Assembly: GCA_003164785.1 (NCBI GenBank)
Contig: PLUE01000039.1
Location: forward strand, 62,140 to 126,139
Length of the DNA stretch: 64,000 bases
Direction: 5' to 3'
DNA from: Gammaproteobacteria bacterium
GTDB taxonomy: Bacteria > Pseudomonadota > Gammaproteobacteria > Steroidobacterales > Steroidobacteraceae
The notes beneath the pieces are model-generated. The model was not told where the DNA came from and did not search any database. It worked only from the letters and a program-made list of their open reading frames with translations. The translations under genes were made by a program, and so were the position numbers. Numbering within the stretch: the first letter of the stretch is position 1; each line of letters opens with the position of its first letter. Positions 54,650 through 63,205 of the stretch are shown one piece after another.

Positions 54650-56011
54650 TCACTTCTTGCGGGCGGGCGACACGTAATGGTGGCGTTCGTTCACGGAGCG
54701 CATGGCGAGATTGCACAGGAAGCCCAACACCAGGAGCCCGCACATGATGTACATCGTGAAGGAATAGGCCTGCGCCTTGGCCACGCCATGGTCGATCTGG
54801 GACTGACGTATATAGTTGACGAGCACGGGCCCCAGAACGCCCGCCACCGCCCACGCGGTCAGCAAGCGGCCGTGAATCGCGCCCACGTTCATGGTGCCGA
54901 ACATGTCGCGCAGATACGCCGGGATGGTCGCGAATCCGCCGCCGTACATGGAAATGATCACCGCGAACGCGGCGACGAACAGGCCGATGGAACCCAGGTG
55001 CCCCAGTGAGGGCACGGTCGAGTAAAGCGCCACGCCGAGGACAAAGAAAATCGTGTAGGTCGTTCGCCGTCCCAGATAATCGGAGGCGGCGGCCCAGACG
55101 AATCGTCCGCCCATGTTGAACAAACTCAACAGGCCGACGAAGCCGGCGGCGGCGGCCGGTGTGACGCGGCCCGGGAAGATCTCCTGGATCATCGGCGAGG
55201 CCTGCCCGAGCACGCCGATGCCGGCGGTGACGTTCATGCACAGGACGCCCCAGAGCAGCCAGAATTGCGGCGTGCGCCACGCCACTTCGACCAGGACGTC
55301 CGCCTTGGTCACCATCGAGCGCGGTGCCGCCGATCCGGTCCATCCTGCGGGCTTCCAGTCGGCCGCGGGGATGCGCACGGTGATGACTCCAATCATCATG
55401 AACATGAAGTAGATGACGCCCATGGTGACGAAGGTCTCGAGCACGCCGTTGGATGTCGCCGTCTTGAAATGGTCCATGAGCAGCAAAGACAGCGGCGCAG
55501 CGACCAGTGCGCCGCCACCGAAGCCCATGATGGCCATGCCGGTCGCCATACCGGGGCGATCCGGAAACCATTTGATCAATGTGGATACCGGCGAGATATA
55601 GCCGATGCCGAGACCGCAGCCGCCCAGCACGCCGTAACCCAGATACAACAGCGCGATTTGGTGATAGTGCAGGCCGGCCGCCGCGACCATGAACCCGCCA
55701 CCGAAACAGAGCGCCGCCGTGAACATGGAGCGGCGCGGGCCGACACGTTCCACCCAGCGTCCGAACAACGCGGCCGACAGGCCAAGGAGGGCGATCGCGA
55801 TCGAAAATGTCCAGCCCACTTCCGTCAGTTTCCAGTCCTGGGGGGCCGAGTGCGTGATGCCGATCATCCTGGTCAACGGCAGATTGAAGGTCGAAAAGGC
55901 GTACGCTTGTCCGATCGACAAGTGCACCGCGAGGGCGGCTGGTGGGACGATGAAGCGGTTGAACCCAGCCGGGGCCACCGTGTTTTCACGGTCGAAGAAC
56001 GATGCGGTCAT
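54650..56011 (-). CDS. OFA family (oxalate/formate antiporter-like) MFS transporter
   Basis: 453 aa from ATG 56011; 12 hydrophobic helices. N-terminal LSIGQAYAFSTFNLPLTRMIG and the helix-2 loop GRWVERVGPRRSM, then GLGIGYISPVSTLIKWFPDRPGMATGMAIMGFGGGA, are the OFA signature (the GY-x-P-x-x-x-x-x-KWFP-D-R/K-G segment). The family exchanges oxalate/formate or imports monocarboxylates; substrate is not determined. First gene of an operon with the two microproteins. Divergent from the diguanylate cyclase gene. Confidence 0.9.
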   Translation of the reverse strand: MTASFFDRENTVAPAGFNRFIVPPAALAVHLSIGQAYAFSTFNLPLTRMIGITHSAPQDWKLTEVGWTFSIAIALLGLSAALFGRWVERVGPRRSMFTAALCFGGGFMVAAAGLHYHQIALLYLGYGVLGGCGLGIGYISPVSTLIKWFPDRPGMATGMAIMGFGGGALVAAPLSLLLMDHFKTATSNGVLETFVTMGVIYFMFMMIGVITVRIPAADWKPAGWTGSAAPRSMVTKADVLVEVAWRTPQFWLLWGVLCMNVTAGIGVLGQASPMIQEIFPGRVTPAAAAGFVGLLSLFNMGGRFVWAAASDYLGRRTTYTIFFVLGVALYSTVPSLGHLGSIGLFVAAFAVIISMYGGGFATIPAYLRDMFGTMNVGAIHGRLLTAWAVAGVLGPVLVNYIRQSQIDHGVAKAQAYSFTMYIMCGLLVLGFLCNLAMRSVNERHHYVSPARKK

Positions 56012-56343
56012 GAGTAAGCGGCAGCCTTGTAGGCTCAAATGTTATTGCAGCCAATATGCGCCACCGCGCTGCAACTTGCCAGAGTCACCGATCCTTCATC
56101 GACTCGCGTCATCGACTCACGTCGGGCATTCGTGCGCCGCCGCACGGACCCGCGGTCGGAACTCCTATAAAGTCCGCGCACAATCAACAAGCTTGCTGCG
56201 AGTCCCACGTCGGGCTCGACGATCACGGATGACAGGCGTGGGTGGACGTCTTCCATTTGTCATAACTTAAATTGCTGGGATTCTACAATCGTGACCTCCT
56301 CAGTCGATCGCCGGCTCGCAAGGCCGTAGTGTTGTCGTTACTC
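56012..56343. other. Divergent gap between OFA transporter and diguanylate cyclase
   Basis: 332 bases with no gene. It has a tandem pair of 13-base near-identical repeats (TCATCGACTCGCG / TCATCGACTCACG) at 56096-56121 and a TATAAAG box near 56166; promoters for both flanking genes must lie here. Confidence 0.5.
56096..56121. repeat. Tandem TCATCGACTC(G/A)CG x2
   Basis: Two adjacent 13-base units differing at one base, in the divergent gap about 85-110 bases upstream of the transporter start. May be a binding site for a regulator or chance. Confidence 0.5.
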
Positions 56344-58275
56344 ATGACCCTATTCAGGCATTCGGGCCGCATCAGCTGGGTGCTCCTCGCGTGGTTCGTC
56401 ATGCCGCCCGCGGCGTCGGCGATGTGCATCCCCAGCCCGGACCCGGCCATTCGGTCGATCCAGAGCCAGGTACCGAAGGACGCCGCCAAGGCGTTGACCC
56501 TGATTCGCGCCAAACTGGACGCCCAAAGCCACGAAACGGGGGCCGGGTCGATCGCATTCCTGGCGGGATTGTATGCGGTGCAGGCGGAGGCGTACGAGAT
56601 CCTGGAATTGTCGGCCGCGACGCGTACCGCGGCCACCGAGGGGCTGAAACTCGCGACCGAGGTGCACGATCCGGTCCATCTGCAATTGTTGTCGGCGTAT
56701 GCCGAAAGTGCGTTCGGGGGCGCGGCGATCGCGGCCGCCATCACCACGATCGAAGCCGCGCGTCTCGCGCAGGCGCCGGGTTCCGCGGCCGGAACCTGCC
56801 TGCTCATCACCCGCGGGCTGTTGGAAAATCGCGAGGATCGGGCGGATCTGGCCATCGTCACGCTGACGCAGGCCTACCGTGCCACGCTGTCCTCGACGCA
56901 GGCCGAGGCGCGCATGTTCGCCGCGTCGGTGCTCTCGATCGTGATGCGCAGCATGGGCGACTATCCGCAGGCGCTGGCGCTCAACAAGCAACAAATCGAT
57001 TGGGACGTGGCCCACCACGCGTATCTCAGTCTGTCGGTGTCGCATTTCATGCGCGGACAGATCCTCAAGCTGATGGGCAGTTATCCGGACGCCGTCGTCG
57101 AGTATTTCGAGGCCCGCAAGCTGAGCGTGCAGTTGGGCGACGAGCAGGGCGTCGCCTACGCCGATCAGGGGATCTGCGGCGCGCACGTCGAACTCGATGA
57201 GTTCGAGGCCGCGCAGCAGGAATGCGCCGGCGCCATGCAGATCTTCTCGGCCACTCATGCCGAAGCCGCGGTGAAAGAGGTCCGTGCGCTGCTGGCGCGG
57301 ATCGACCTGCGCCAGGGTCGGCCCGGGGCCGCGCTCGTCACCTTGAACGGTGTCCTGGATCAGGATGGCGCAGACCTGCCGCCGCTGCACGTTCCTGAGT
57401 TGTTCGAATTGCGCGCGCGCGCGAACGCGGCGATGCACAAATATCGGAACGCCTACAACGATTTGCACGAATATATCGAGCGGCACGCGGCGGCCAATGC
57501 CGCCGAGCGCTATCGGCAGGATGGTGCCCTACGGGCCCGGTTCGAGACGGATCGGGAGATCGAACGCAATGCCTCGCTCCAGCGCGAGCTGGCGCTGTCC
57601 CGTGAGCAGTCGCAGCGGCAGGCGCAACAGCTGCGACTGAACGCGATCGTGGTGGTGGTCGGCGTCGGCGTCATCGCGCTGCTGATTTACTTTCTGGTGG
57701 CGAATTTCCGTTATCGTCAGCAGCTGCAAAAACTGGCGAGCCAGGATGGCTTGACGGGATTGCCGAATCGTCGGCGCACCGCCGAACTCGCGCTGGCTGC
57801 GATGCAGAACGCCCGCGCCGCGCGACTTCCGCTGGCCGTCGCCATCATCGACATGGATCATTTCAAGGTCATCAACGATCGCTGCGGCCATGCTGCCGGC
57901 GATCATGTACTCAGGGAATTCGCACGGGCGGGCGGCGCGGCGCTGCACGACACCGATATCCTGGGGCGCTGGGGCGGCGAGGAGTTTCTGCTGGTGATGC
58001 CCGGCGCGACGCTCGAGGTCGCCATCGCGAACCTCGAACGCCTGCGGACCCTGGTGTTCGGGATCAAGTTGCCGGCGTCCGGCGCGGGGCTGCGCGTCTC
58101 GGTGAGCGCGGGCGTGGCGCCCTTGGAATCGAACGTCAAATCGCTGGATGACCTGATCGCCCGTGCCGATAGTGCCCTCTACACGGCCAAGAATGACGGG
58201 CGGGACCTCGTGCGGGTCGCGGACCCGGCCTACGTGACCGGCGCACACGCGATACGGCGGGTGCAACGGCAGTAG
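56344..58275 (+). CDS. Diguanylate cyclase with TPR-like sensor
   Basis: 643 aa from ATG 56344, which places a signal peptide (residues 1-26, cleavage after ASA) at the front; a TTG at 56272 is the alternative. A periplasmic helical-repeat (TPR-like) sensor of about 400 residues follows, then a coiled coil (ERNASLQRELALSREQ), one membrane helix (about 438-458) and a GGDEF domain with active GGEEF (544-548). The inhibitory I-site would be RxxD at 535-538 but reads H-D-T-D, so product feedback may be lost. Makes c-di-GMP. Confidence 0.92.
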   Translation: MTLFRHSGRISWVLLAWFVMPPAASAMCIPSPDPAIRSIQSQVPKDAAKALTLIRAKLDAQSHETGAGSIAFLAGLYAVQAEAYEILELSAATRTAATEGLKLATEVHDPVHLQLLSAYAESAFGGAAIAAAITTIEAARLAQAPGSAAGTCLLITRGLLENREDRADLAIVTLTQAYRATLSSTQAEARMFAASVLSIVMRSMGDYPQALALNKQQIDWDVAHHAYLSLSVSHFMRGQILKLMGSYPDAVVEYFEARKLSVQLGDEQGVAYADQGICGAHVELDEFEAAQQECAGAMQIFSATHAEAAVKEVRALLARIDLRQGRPGAALVTLNGVLDQDGADLPPLHVPELFELRARANAAMHKYRNAYNDLHEYIERHAAANAAERYRQDGALRARFETDREIERNASLQRELALSREQSQRQAQQLRLNAIVVVVGVGVIALLIYFLVANFRYRQQLQKLASQDGLTGLPNRRRTAELALAAMQNARAARLPLAVAIIDMDHFKVINDRCGHAAGDHVLREFARAGGAALHDTDILGRWGGEEFLLVMPGATLEVAIANLERLRTLVFGIKLPASGAGLRVSVSAGVAPLESNVKSLDDLIARADSALYTAKNDGRDLVRVADPAYVTGAHAIRRVQRQ

Positions 58276-58346
58276 GGTCCGGCGACAGGTGTCCATGGTT
58301 CTCAAGGGGCACCCGTAAGTGATTGAAAACAATAGAATCTTATGTA

Positions 58347-58431
58347 TGGTGCCCAGGAGAGGACTCGAACCTCCACGAATTGCTCCACTGGTACCTGAAA
58401 CCAGCGCGTCTACCAGTTCCGCCACCTGGGC
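58347..58431 (-). tRNA. tRNA-Leu (anticodon CAG)
   Basis: Class II tRNA, 85 bases including encoded CCA. Acceptor GCCCAGG pairs with CCTGGGC, anticodon loop TTCAGGT gives CAG, the variable arm is a long hairpin (TGGAGCAATTCGTGG in part) and the T-loop GTTCGAGTC is standard. CTG is the dominant leucine codon in GC-rich genomes, fitting the window. It sits at the end of the GGDEF gene on the opposite strand. Confidence 0.97.
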
Positions 58432-58462
58432 AAGAGATGGGTCGCCGAGTGCGAGGCGCAGG

Positions 58463-58491
58463 AATTTACGCACCCGACCTCGCGTTGTCAA
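58463..58491 (-). promoter_or_regulatory. Strong sigma-70 promoter for tRNA-Leu
   Basis: Minus strand: consensus -35 TTGACA (58491-58486), exact 17-base spacer, -10 TAAATT (58468-58463), then a GC-rich discriminator (CCTGCGCC), as in stringently controlled stable-RNA promoters. Transcription would start about 25 bases before the tRNA. Confidence 0.8.
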
Positions 58492-59058
58492 TGAGTTCCC
58501 GTCGGACGCGGCGTTGCCGTCCACGATCGTCAGCACCGTCTGGGCGTGGCCGGTGCACGTGGGTGCACCTGACCGTCGATGAGTCCTGGCGTGATCGGGC
58601 GTCCCTTCCTGTGTTGTAACCGCAACGTCGGTTCCAGAGCCCTGCAACGCAGCGGCGGCATCGCATCGTCGTCGCCTCCGTGAATTTTGAAAATATTTTT
58701 ACGTGGTTTGGATAATCGGCTGCCTATGTGTCGAGCGCACCATCTTCGATCGCAAGGTTCGTCGCCGTCGTCGGGCGGTGAGATTTTATTCAAGGAATTA
58801 GCGTTGTTTGCCGCGTGAAACCCCGGCACTAAATTGGCGCAAAAAAATCATGGGAAACGGGAAAACGCACCATCGCCGTGCAAGCCCGCGTGTGGATGGT
58901 CCGATTTCGTTTTTCGGAACCAACGGGTCGTGAAACACTGCTTTACCGACGCCTCCGCGGGTGGTGACATCCGCGCAACACTGCTGGACAGTACGGCGAA
59001 GTTAAGCTAATTAACCAGGGCGATTCTGCTCGATAAAACATCAAGTGAGGGATGCTCA
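58492..59058. other. 567-base gap upstream of TonB receptor
   Basis: No credible gene; minus frames here are Arg-rich chance readings. The part at 58680-58860 is notably AT-rich and could hold regulatory sites. A candidate promoter lies at 59011-59039. Confidence 0.5.
59011..59039 (+). promoter_or_regulatory. Candidate promoter of TonB receptor
   Basis: TTAACC, 17 bases, then TAAAAC, 20 bases before the start codon. Both hexamers are imperfect; a GTGAGGG ribosome site follows. If real, the leader is very short. Confidence 0.35.
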
Positions 59059-61527
59059 ATGAAGATGCGTGTACGCCCGACTGGGATTGCGTCTGCGAAT
59101 TCGCGACGTCGAGTCTGTCAAATCGGAACCGTGTCGACGCTGAGCGCCGCGGTGCTGTCGGCGCTCTACGGGACGGCCTACGCCGCAGATGACAATGCGC
59201 TGCAGGAGGTCGTCGTGACGGCCACGCGGCGTGCGGTGTCCGCACAGGATCTGCCCATCAGCATCACCGCCGTCAGCGGCGCGGCGTTGGACGAGGCGGG
59301 CATCAGCGACCTGAGCAGCCTCGCGCATTCGATGGCGGGCGTGAACGTGACCGACAAGGGGCCCTTCGGGGGCGTCAACGGCGCGACGCTCATCATCCGC
59401 GGCCTGAACAGTGAAGCGACCGGTGGTCAGGTGGCGCTCGCAACGCCCATCGTCCCGCCGGTGGCGACGTATGTCGACGACACGGCGCTGTTCGTGAACC
59501 TCCGGTTGCAGGATCTGGACCATGTGGAGATCCTGCGCGGTCCGCAGGGCACGCTGTATGGCTCCGGATCTCTCGGCGGCACCATCCGTTTCGTGCAGAA
59601 CGCTCCCGATCCGACGGCCTTCGATGCGAAAATCGAAGCGGGCATGAGCAAGACCGATCACACCCACGCCACGAATCAGGACATCAGCGGCATGCTGAAC
59701 CTGCCGCTGTCCGACACCTTGGCCGTGAGATTGAACGCGAGCTGGACCGACGAGGCGGGTTTCATCAACCAGCCCAATCTGTACGTCCTCGACTCCTCCG
59801 GCGCACCGGTCGCGTCCCAGCCGGGAAACCTGCTGAGCCCGCCGGAAACCTATTCGAAGGATGGGACGAATTCGTACGGGTATCGGACCGCGCGCATTTC
59901 GACGCTATGGAAGCCGAGCGACGAATTCAAGGCGCAGCTCTCCTATCACTACCAGGTGTCCACCGCGAACGGGTTTCCGTATGCGGCGCCCGAGTACGGC
60001 GTGCAAAACCTGTCGTCCGCCGACCACACGCAGGCGACGACGCACGACAAGGTCGATCTGTTCGCCCTCACGCTGGAAGGCGATCTTGGCTTTGCGACGC
60101 TGACGTCGAACACCTCGTATGCGCATCACGTGAATCAGTCCAGCAGCGATCTGACCAACCTATATTCCTATTTCCCGTTCTATCCCGCCTATTACGGCGC
60201 GAATCCGCGTGTCCTCGTCACGGGCCACGACGAGCTCGACGACAAGCCCTGGGCGCAGGAGCTGCGTCTCGCATCGAAGTCCGGGGGCACCTTCGACTGG
60301 GTGGGCGGGCTGTTCTTCAAGAACCAGACCACCATCATCAACGAGCATGAGTTCTATCCCGGGTATTCGGACTACTTCAATGCCTGCGTTCCCGCCTATG
60401 GGGTCGGCGACGGCGTGTCCGCGTCGCAATGCGGTTTGGGAGAGGCCTACACGCCGGGACCCACGCAATATGTCGATGGAATTCCTCTCATCAAGGATCA
60501 GGCGTACATCGGTGACTTCGAAACGCACTTCAAGGACATGGCCGCATTCGGCGAGCTGACGGCGCACGTGACGTCCAATTGGAGCGTCACCGGCGGCACG
60601 CGGGTGTTCAAACAGACCTTGAGCCAGTCGCAGCAGACGGGTCTGCTGTTCGATGCGTTGATCCCGCCGCCGGCACCCATCGCCAACGCGAGCCTGAGCG
60701 ATTCGTGGCGCAAGGCTTTGTGGAAGTTCAACACCGCCTACCAGCTGGATCCGACCAACCTGGTGTACGCCACCTGGTCGCAGGGTTTCCGACGCGGCAG
60801 CGTCAACGCCTTGCCGCCGAGCGAGCTGGGCGGCTCCTATGTGACCGATCCGCGACTCTACAAGGTGGAACCCGACAAGGCCGACAACTACGAGATCGGC
60901 GCCAAGGGAACCCTCGCCAACCGGTTTCGTTATTCGGCCGCCATCTACGACATCCAGTGGCACAACGTCCAGGAGGGTGCACAGCTGACACCGTTGGTGT
61001 TGCCGGCGGGCATCAACGTGGGCAACGCGTACAGCCGCGGCTTCGAGACCGAACTGTATTGGAAGATCACCGATCATCTGTCGGCCACGGTGGAATACAC
61101 CTACGATCTGACCAAGCTCACGTCGTATTCGGCCGTCGCGTTGCTGGGCCTGTCCGTGCCGCCACCGCCGCCCGGCGGCCCGCTTCCCGGGACGCCGAAG
61201 AACAGCGCCGCGGTGGGTCTCGAGTACGGGCACCTTGCCTTCGCGGGCGGCGAGATGCTGTTCGCGATCAACGCGCACTATCAAAGCGTGGTCATTCCCG
61301 CGCTGTCGGCGACCATTCCCACGGTGGCGGGCTACACCATGGAGGACGCGCGCGCCAGCTACACGCTGTCGCATTGGATGGGCACGCTGTATGTCGACAA
61401 TTTGAGCAACCGCGTGGGCATCAACTCGTATTCCGATCCGGCCAACTACGGCAGCAATTACGAGGCCATCGTCTCCAGGCCGCGCACCATCGGATTCACG
61501 GTGGGCTATTCGTTCAAGGGCTGGTGA
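59059..61527 (+). CDS. TonB-dependent outer-membrane receptor
   Basis: 822 aa. Long signal peptide (about 1-42, ending AYA), a TonB box at LQEVVVTATRR, then the plug (LPISITAVSGAALDEAGI, ATLIIRGLNSEATGG, VEILRGPQGTLYGSGSLGGTIRFVQNAPD) and a 22-strand-type barrel ending in GFTVGYSFKGW with the usual aromatic C-terminus. It belongs to the large group found in Nevskiales/Sphingomonads that often import hydrophobic or aromatic compounds. Substrate unknown; the following oxygenase genes suggest an aromatic one. Terminated by a strong hairpin. Confidence 0.93.
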   Translation: MKMRVRPTGIASANSRRRVCQIGTVSTLSAAVLSALYGTAYAADDNALQEVVVTATRRAVSAQDLPISITAVSGAALDEAGISDLSSLAHSMAGVNVTDKGPFGGVNGATLIIRGLNSEATGGQVALATPIVPPVATYVDDTALFVNLRLQDLDHVEILRGPQGTLYGSGSLGGTIRFVQNAPDPTAFDAKIEAGMSKTDHTHATNQDISGMLNLPLSDTLAVRLNASWTDEAGFINQPNLYVLDSSGAPVASQPGNLLSPPETYSKDGTNSYGYRTARISTLWKPSDEFKAQLSYHYQVSTANGFPYAAPEYGVQNLSSADHTQATTHDKVDLFALTLEGDLGFATLTSNTSYAHHVNQSSSDLTNLYSYFPFYPAYYGANPRVLVTGHDELDDKPWAQELRLASKSGGTFDWVGGLFFKNQTTIINEHEFYPGYSDYFNACVPAYGVGDGVSASQCGLGEAYTPGPTQYVDGIPLIKDQAYIGDFETHFKDMAAFGELTAHVTSNWSVTGGTRVFKQTLSQSQQTGLLFDALIPPPAPIANASLSDSWRKALWKFNTAYQLDPTNLVYATWSQGFRRGSVNALPPSELGGSYVTDPRLYKVEPDKADNYEIGAKGTLANRFRYSAAIYDIQWHNVQEGAQLTPLVLPAGINVGNAYSRGFETELYWKITDHLSATVEYTYDLTKLTSYSAVALLGLSVPPPPPGGPLPGTPKNSAAVGLEYGHLAFAGGEMLFAINAHYQSVVIPALSATIPTVAGYTMEDARASYTLSHWMGTLYVDNLSNRVGINSYSDPANYGSNYEAIVSRPRTIGFTVGYSFKGW

Positions 61528-61534
61528 TGGGCGC

Positions 61535-61573
61535 GGGTGCTTCCGTTTTTCGGAAGCACCCGGCAGTTTTTCT
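61535..61573 (+). terminator. Rho-independent terminator of TonB receptor gene
   Basis: Perfect 11-base stem GGGTGCTTCCG / CGGAAGCACCC with a TTTTT loop, then a T-run in GGCAGTTTTTCTG. It lies 8 bases after the stop and should separate the receptor from the oxygenase gene. Confidence 0.85.
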
Positions 61574-61662
61574 GTAGTTTATATGAAGCTGTGGATGCGC
61601 CATCATGAGCCTCTCGCGGCTGCCGGGCGGCCGCCGCGATCCCTTATGAAGCGGAGTACGTG

Positions 61663-63201
61663 ATGATCCGGACCGGCAACCAATACTTGGATTCGATTCG
61701 CGATGGCCGCGAGGTGTACATCAACGGCGAACGGGTCGGCGACGTCACCAAGCACCCGATGTTGAAGCCGTTGATCGACATTCGGGCGCGCATCTACGAC
61801 ATGCAACACGAAGCGGCCACGCGCGAGGCGCTGTCGTACGAGGAAGCGGGCGAATGGAACGCCGTCGCGAACAAACTGCCCCGCACGCAACAGGATTGGC
61901 TGGACAAGCGCCGCGCGACCGACACCGTGCTCGATGAAATCGGCGGGGTGGTCACCCGGGTGGGTGACGAGACGGTGGGCGAGATGTGGTCGTTGTTCGA
62001 CGGGCAGGATGTTCTGAACGAGGTGGACCCGCAGTTCTCCGTGAACATCCGCCGACACATCGACAAGGTGCTCAAGGAAGATCCGTTCCACGTCTCGGCC
62101 AACACCGACCCGAAAGGCGATCGCTCGAAGCCGCCCCAGGAACAGGACCCGGACATGCTGTTGCACGTGGTCAAGGAGACCGACGCCGGCATCATCGTCC
62201 GCGGTGCAAAGTACGAGACCGCCGCGCCTTATTCGAATCAGGCATTCACCAAGCCGACGATCGCCAACTGGGGCAATTCGGCGATGTCGGATTACGCCGT
62301 CGGCTTCGTCTGCGATCTCGGCTCGCCGAACCTGAAGTTCATTTGCCGCACCGGATTCGCCGGGCGCGCGCCGGCCGCCGACTATCCCCTGTCGAACAAG
62401 TTCGACGAGGTGGACGCCTTGGTGATCTTCGACAACGTGCTCATTCCCTGGGAGAACGTGCTCTTCTACCGGCACACCAAGGCCGCGATGTTCATCCGCG
62501 CGACGTTACACCGGTATTCGGCCTTCGCCTTCGTCCAGCGAAACCTGAAAATGGCCGACATGATGATCGGGGCGGCGTTGTTCAACGCGCGGCAAACCGG
62601 GCTCGACAAACAGCAGGCCGTCCAGGAGAAGCTTTCCCAGCTGGCGGTCTATCGAGAGGGCATCAACGCGCACCTGACCGCGGCGATCGTCATGGCGGAG
62701 AGAAGTCCGGCCGGATTGCTGATGCCCAATCAGTCGCTGCTGTACACCGGCCGCGTGCTGGCCTGTTCCCAGCTTCATGAAATGATGCACATCGCGCGCG
62801 AACTATGCGGTGGCCAGATCTGCGTGACCCCCGACCGGGCGGCATTCGAATCCCCCGCGACCAAGCCATGGCTCGACAAGTTCTACACGGTCAATGAGAA
62901 CTGGATCGCGGATGACCGGCGCAAGTTGCTGGCATTCGCACGCGATCTGCTCAATTCCGATTACGCGGGCCATCGTCTGACGTTTCAGCTGTTTGCGCAG
63001 GCTCCCCCGTACGCGCATCTCGCGGCCGTGTATCGAAATTTCGACTGGGACACGCCGCTGGCCTTCGTGAGAAAGGCGGCGGGTCTGTCCGAGCGCGTCA
63101 TGGGCGAAAGCAAACCGAAGCATGCTGCCGTGGCTCCTGCGGGTCCTGCGGCTCCCGCCGCTCCGGCTGGCGGCGCCGGCGCCGCCGAAGCGGCCGCCTG
63201 A
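61663..63201 (+). CDS. HpaB-family flavin-dependent monooxygenase (oxygenase component)
   Basis: 512 aa from ATG 61663 (GTG 61660 is an alternative). Two-component 4-hydroxyphenylacetate 3-monooxygenase/chlorophenol monooxygenase family: TGNQYLDSIRDGREVYINGERV opening, FDNVLIPWENVLFYR (the family's conserved DNVLIPWE segment) and QLHEMMHIARELCGGQI near the C-terminal helix bundle. Uses reduced flavin supplied by a partner reductase to hydroxylate a phenol or similar ring. An Ala/Pro/Gly-rich tail (about 480-512) is unusual. The reductase gene follows after 4 bases. Confidence 0.9.
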   Translation: MIRTGNQYLDSIRDGREVYINGERVGDVTKHPMLKPLIDIRARIYDMQHEAATREALSYEEAGEWNAVANKLPRTQQDWLDKRRATDTVLDEIGGVVTRVGDETVGEMWSLFDGQDVLNEVDPQFSVNIRRHIDKVLKEDPFHVSANTDPKGDRSKPPQEQDPDMLLHVVKETDAGIIVRGAKYETAAPYSNQAFTKPTIANWGNSAMSDYAVGFVCDLGSPNLKFICRTGFAGRAPAADYPLSNKFDEVDALVIFDNVLIPWENVLFYRHTKAAMFIRATLHRYSAFAFVQRNLKMADMMIGAALFNARQTGLDKQQAVQEKLSQLAVYREGINAHLTAAIVMAERSPAGLLMPNQSLLYTGRVLACSQLHEMMHIARELCGGQICVTPDRAAFESPATKPWLDKFYTVNENWIADDRRKLLAFARDLLNSDYAGHRLTFQLFAQAPPYAHLAAVYRNFDWDTPLAFVRKAAGLSERVMGESKPKHAAVAPAGPAAPAAPAGGAGAAEAAA

Positions 63202-63205
63202 GTTC

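Noticed and set aside
58530-58829. Minus-strand frame in the gap before the TonB receptor
   Set aside because: Arg/Pro-rich random composition, no homology-like segment.
58347-59058. tRNA-Leu as an integration site of an island
   Set aside because: No integrase gene and no second copy of the tRNA 3' end were seen in the window, so there is no support.
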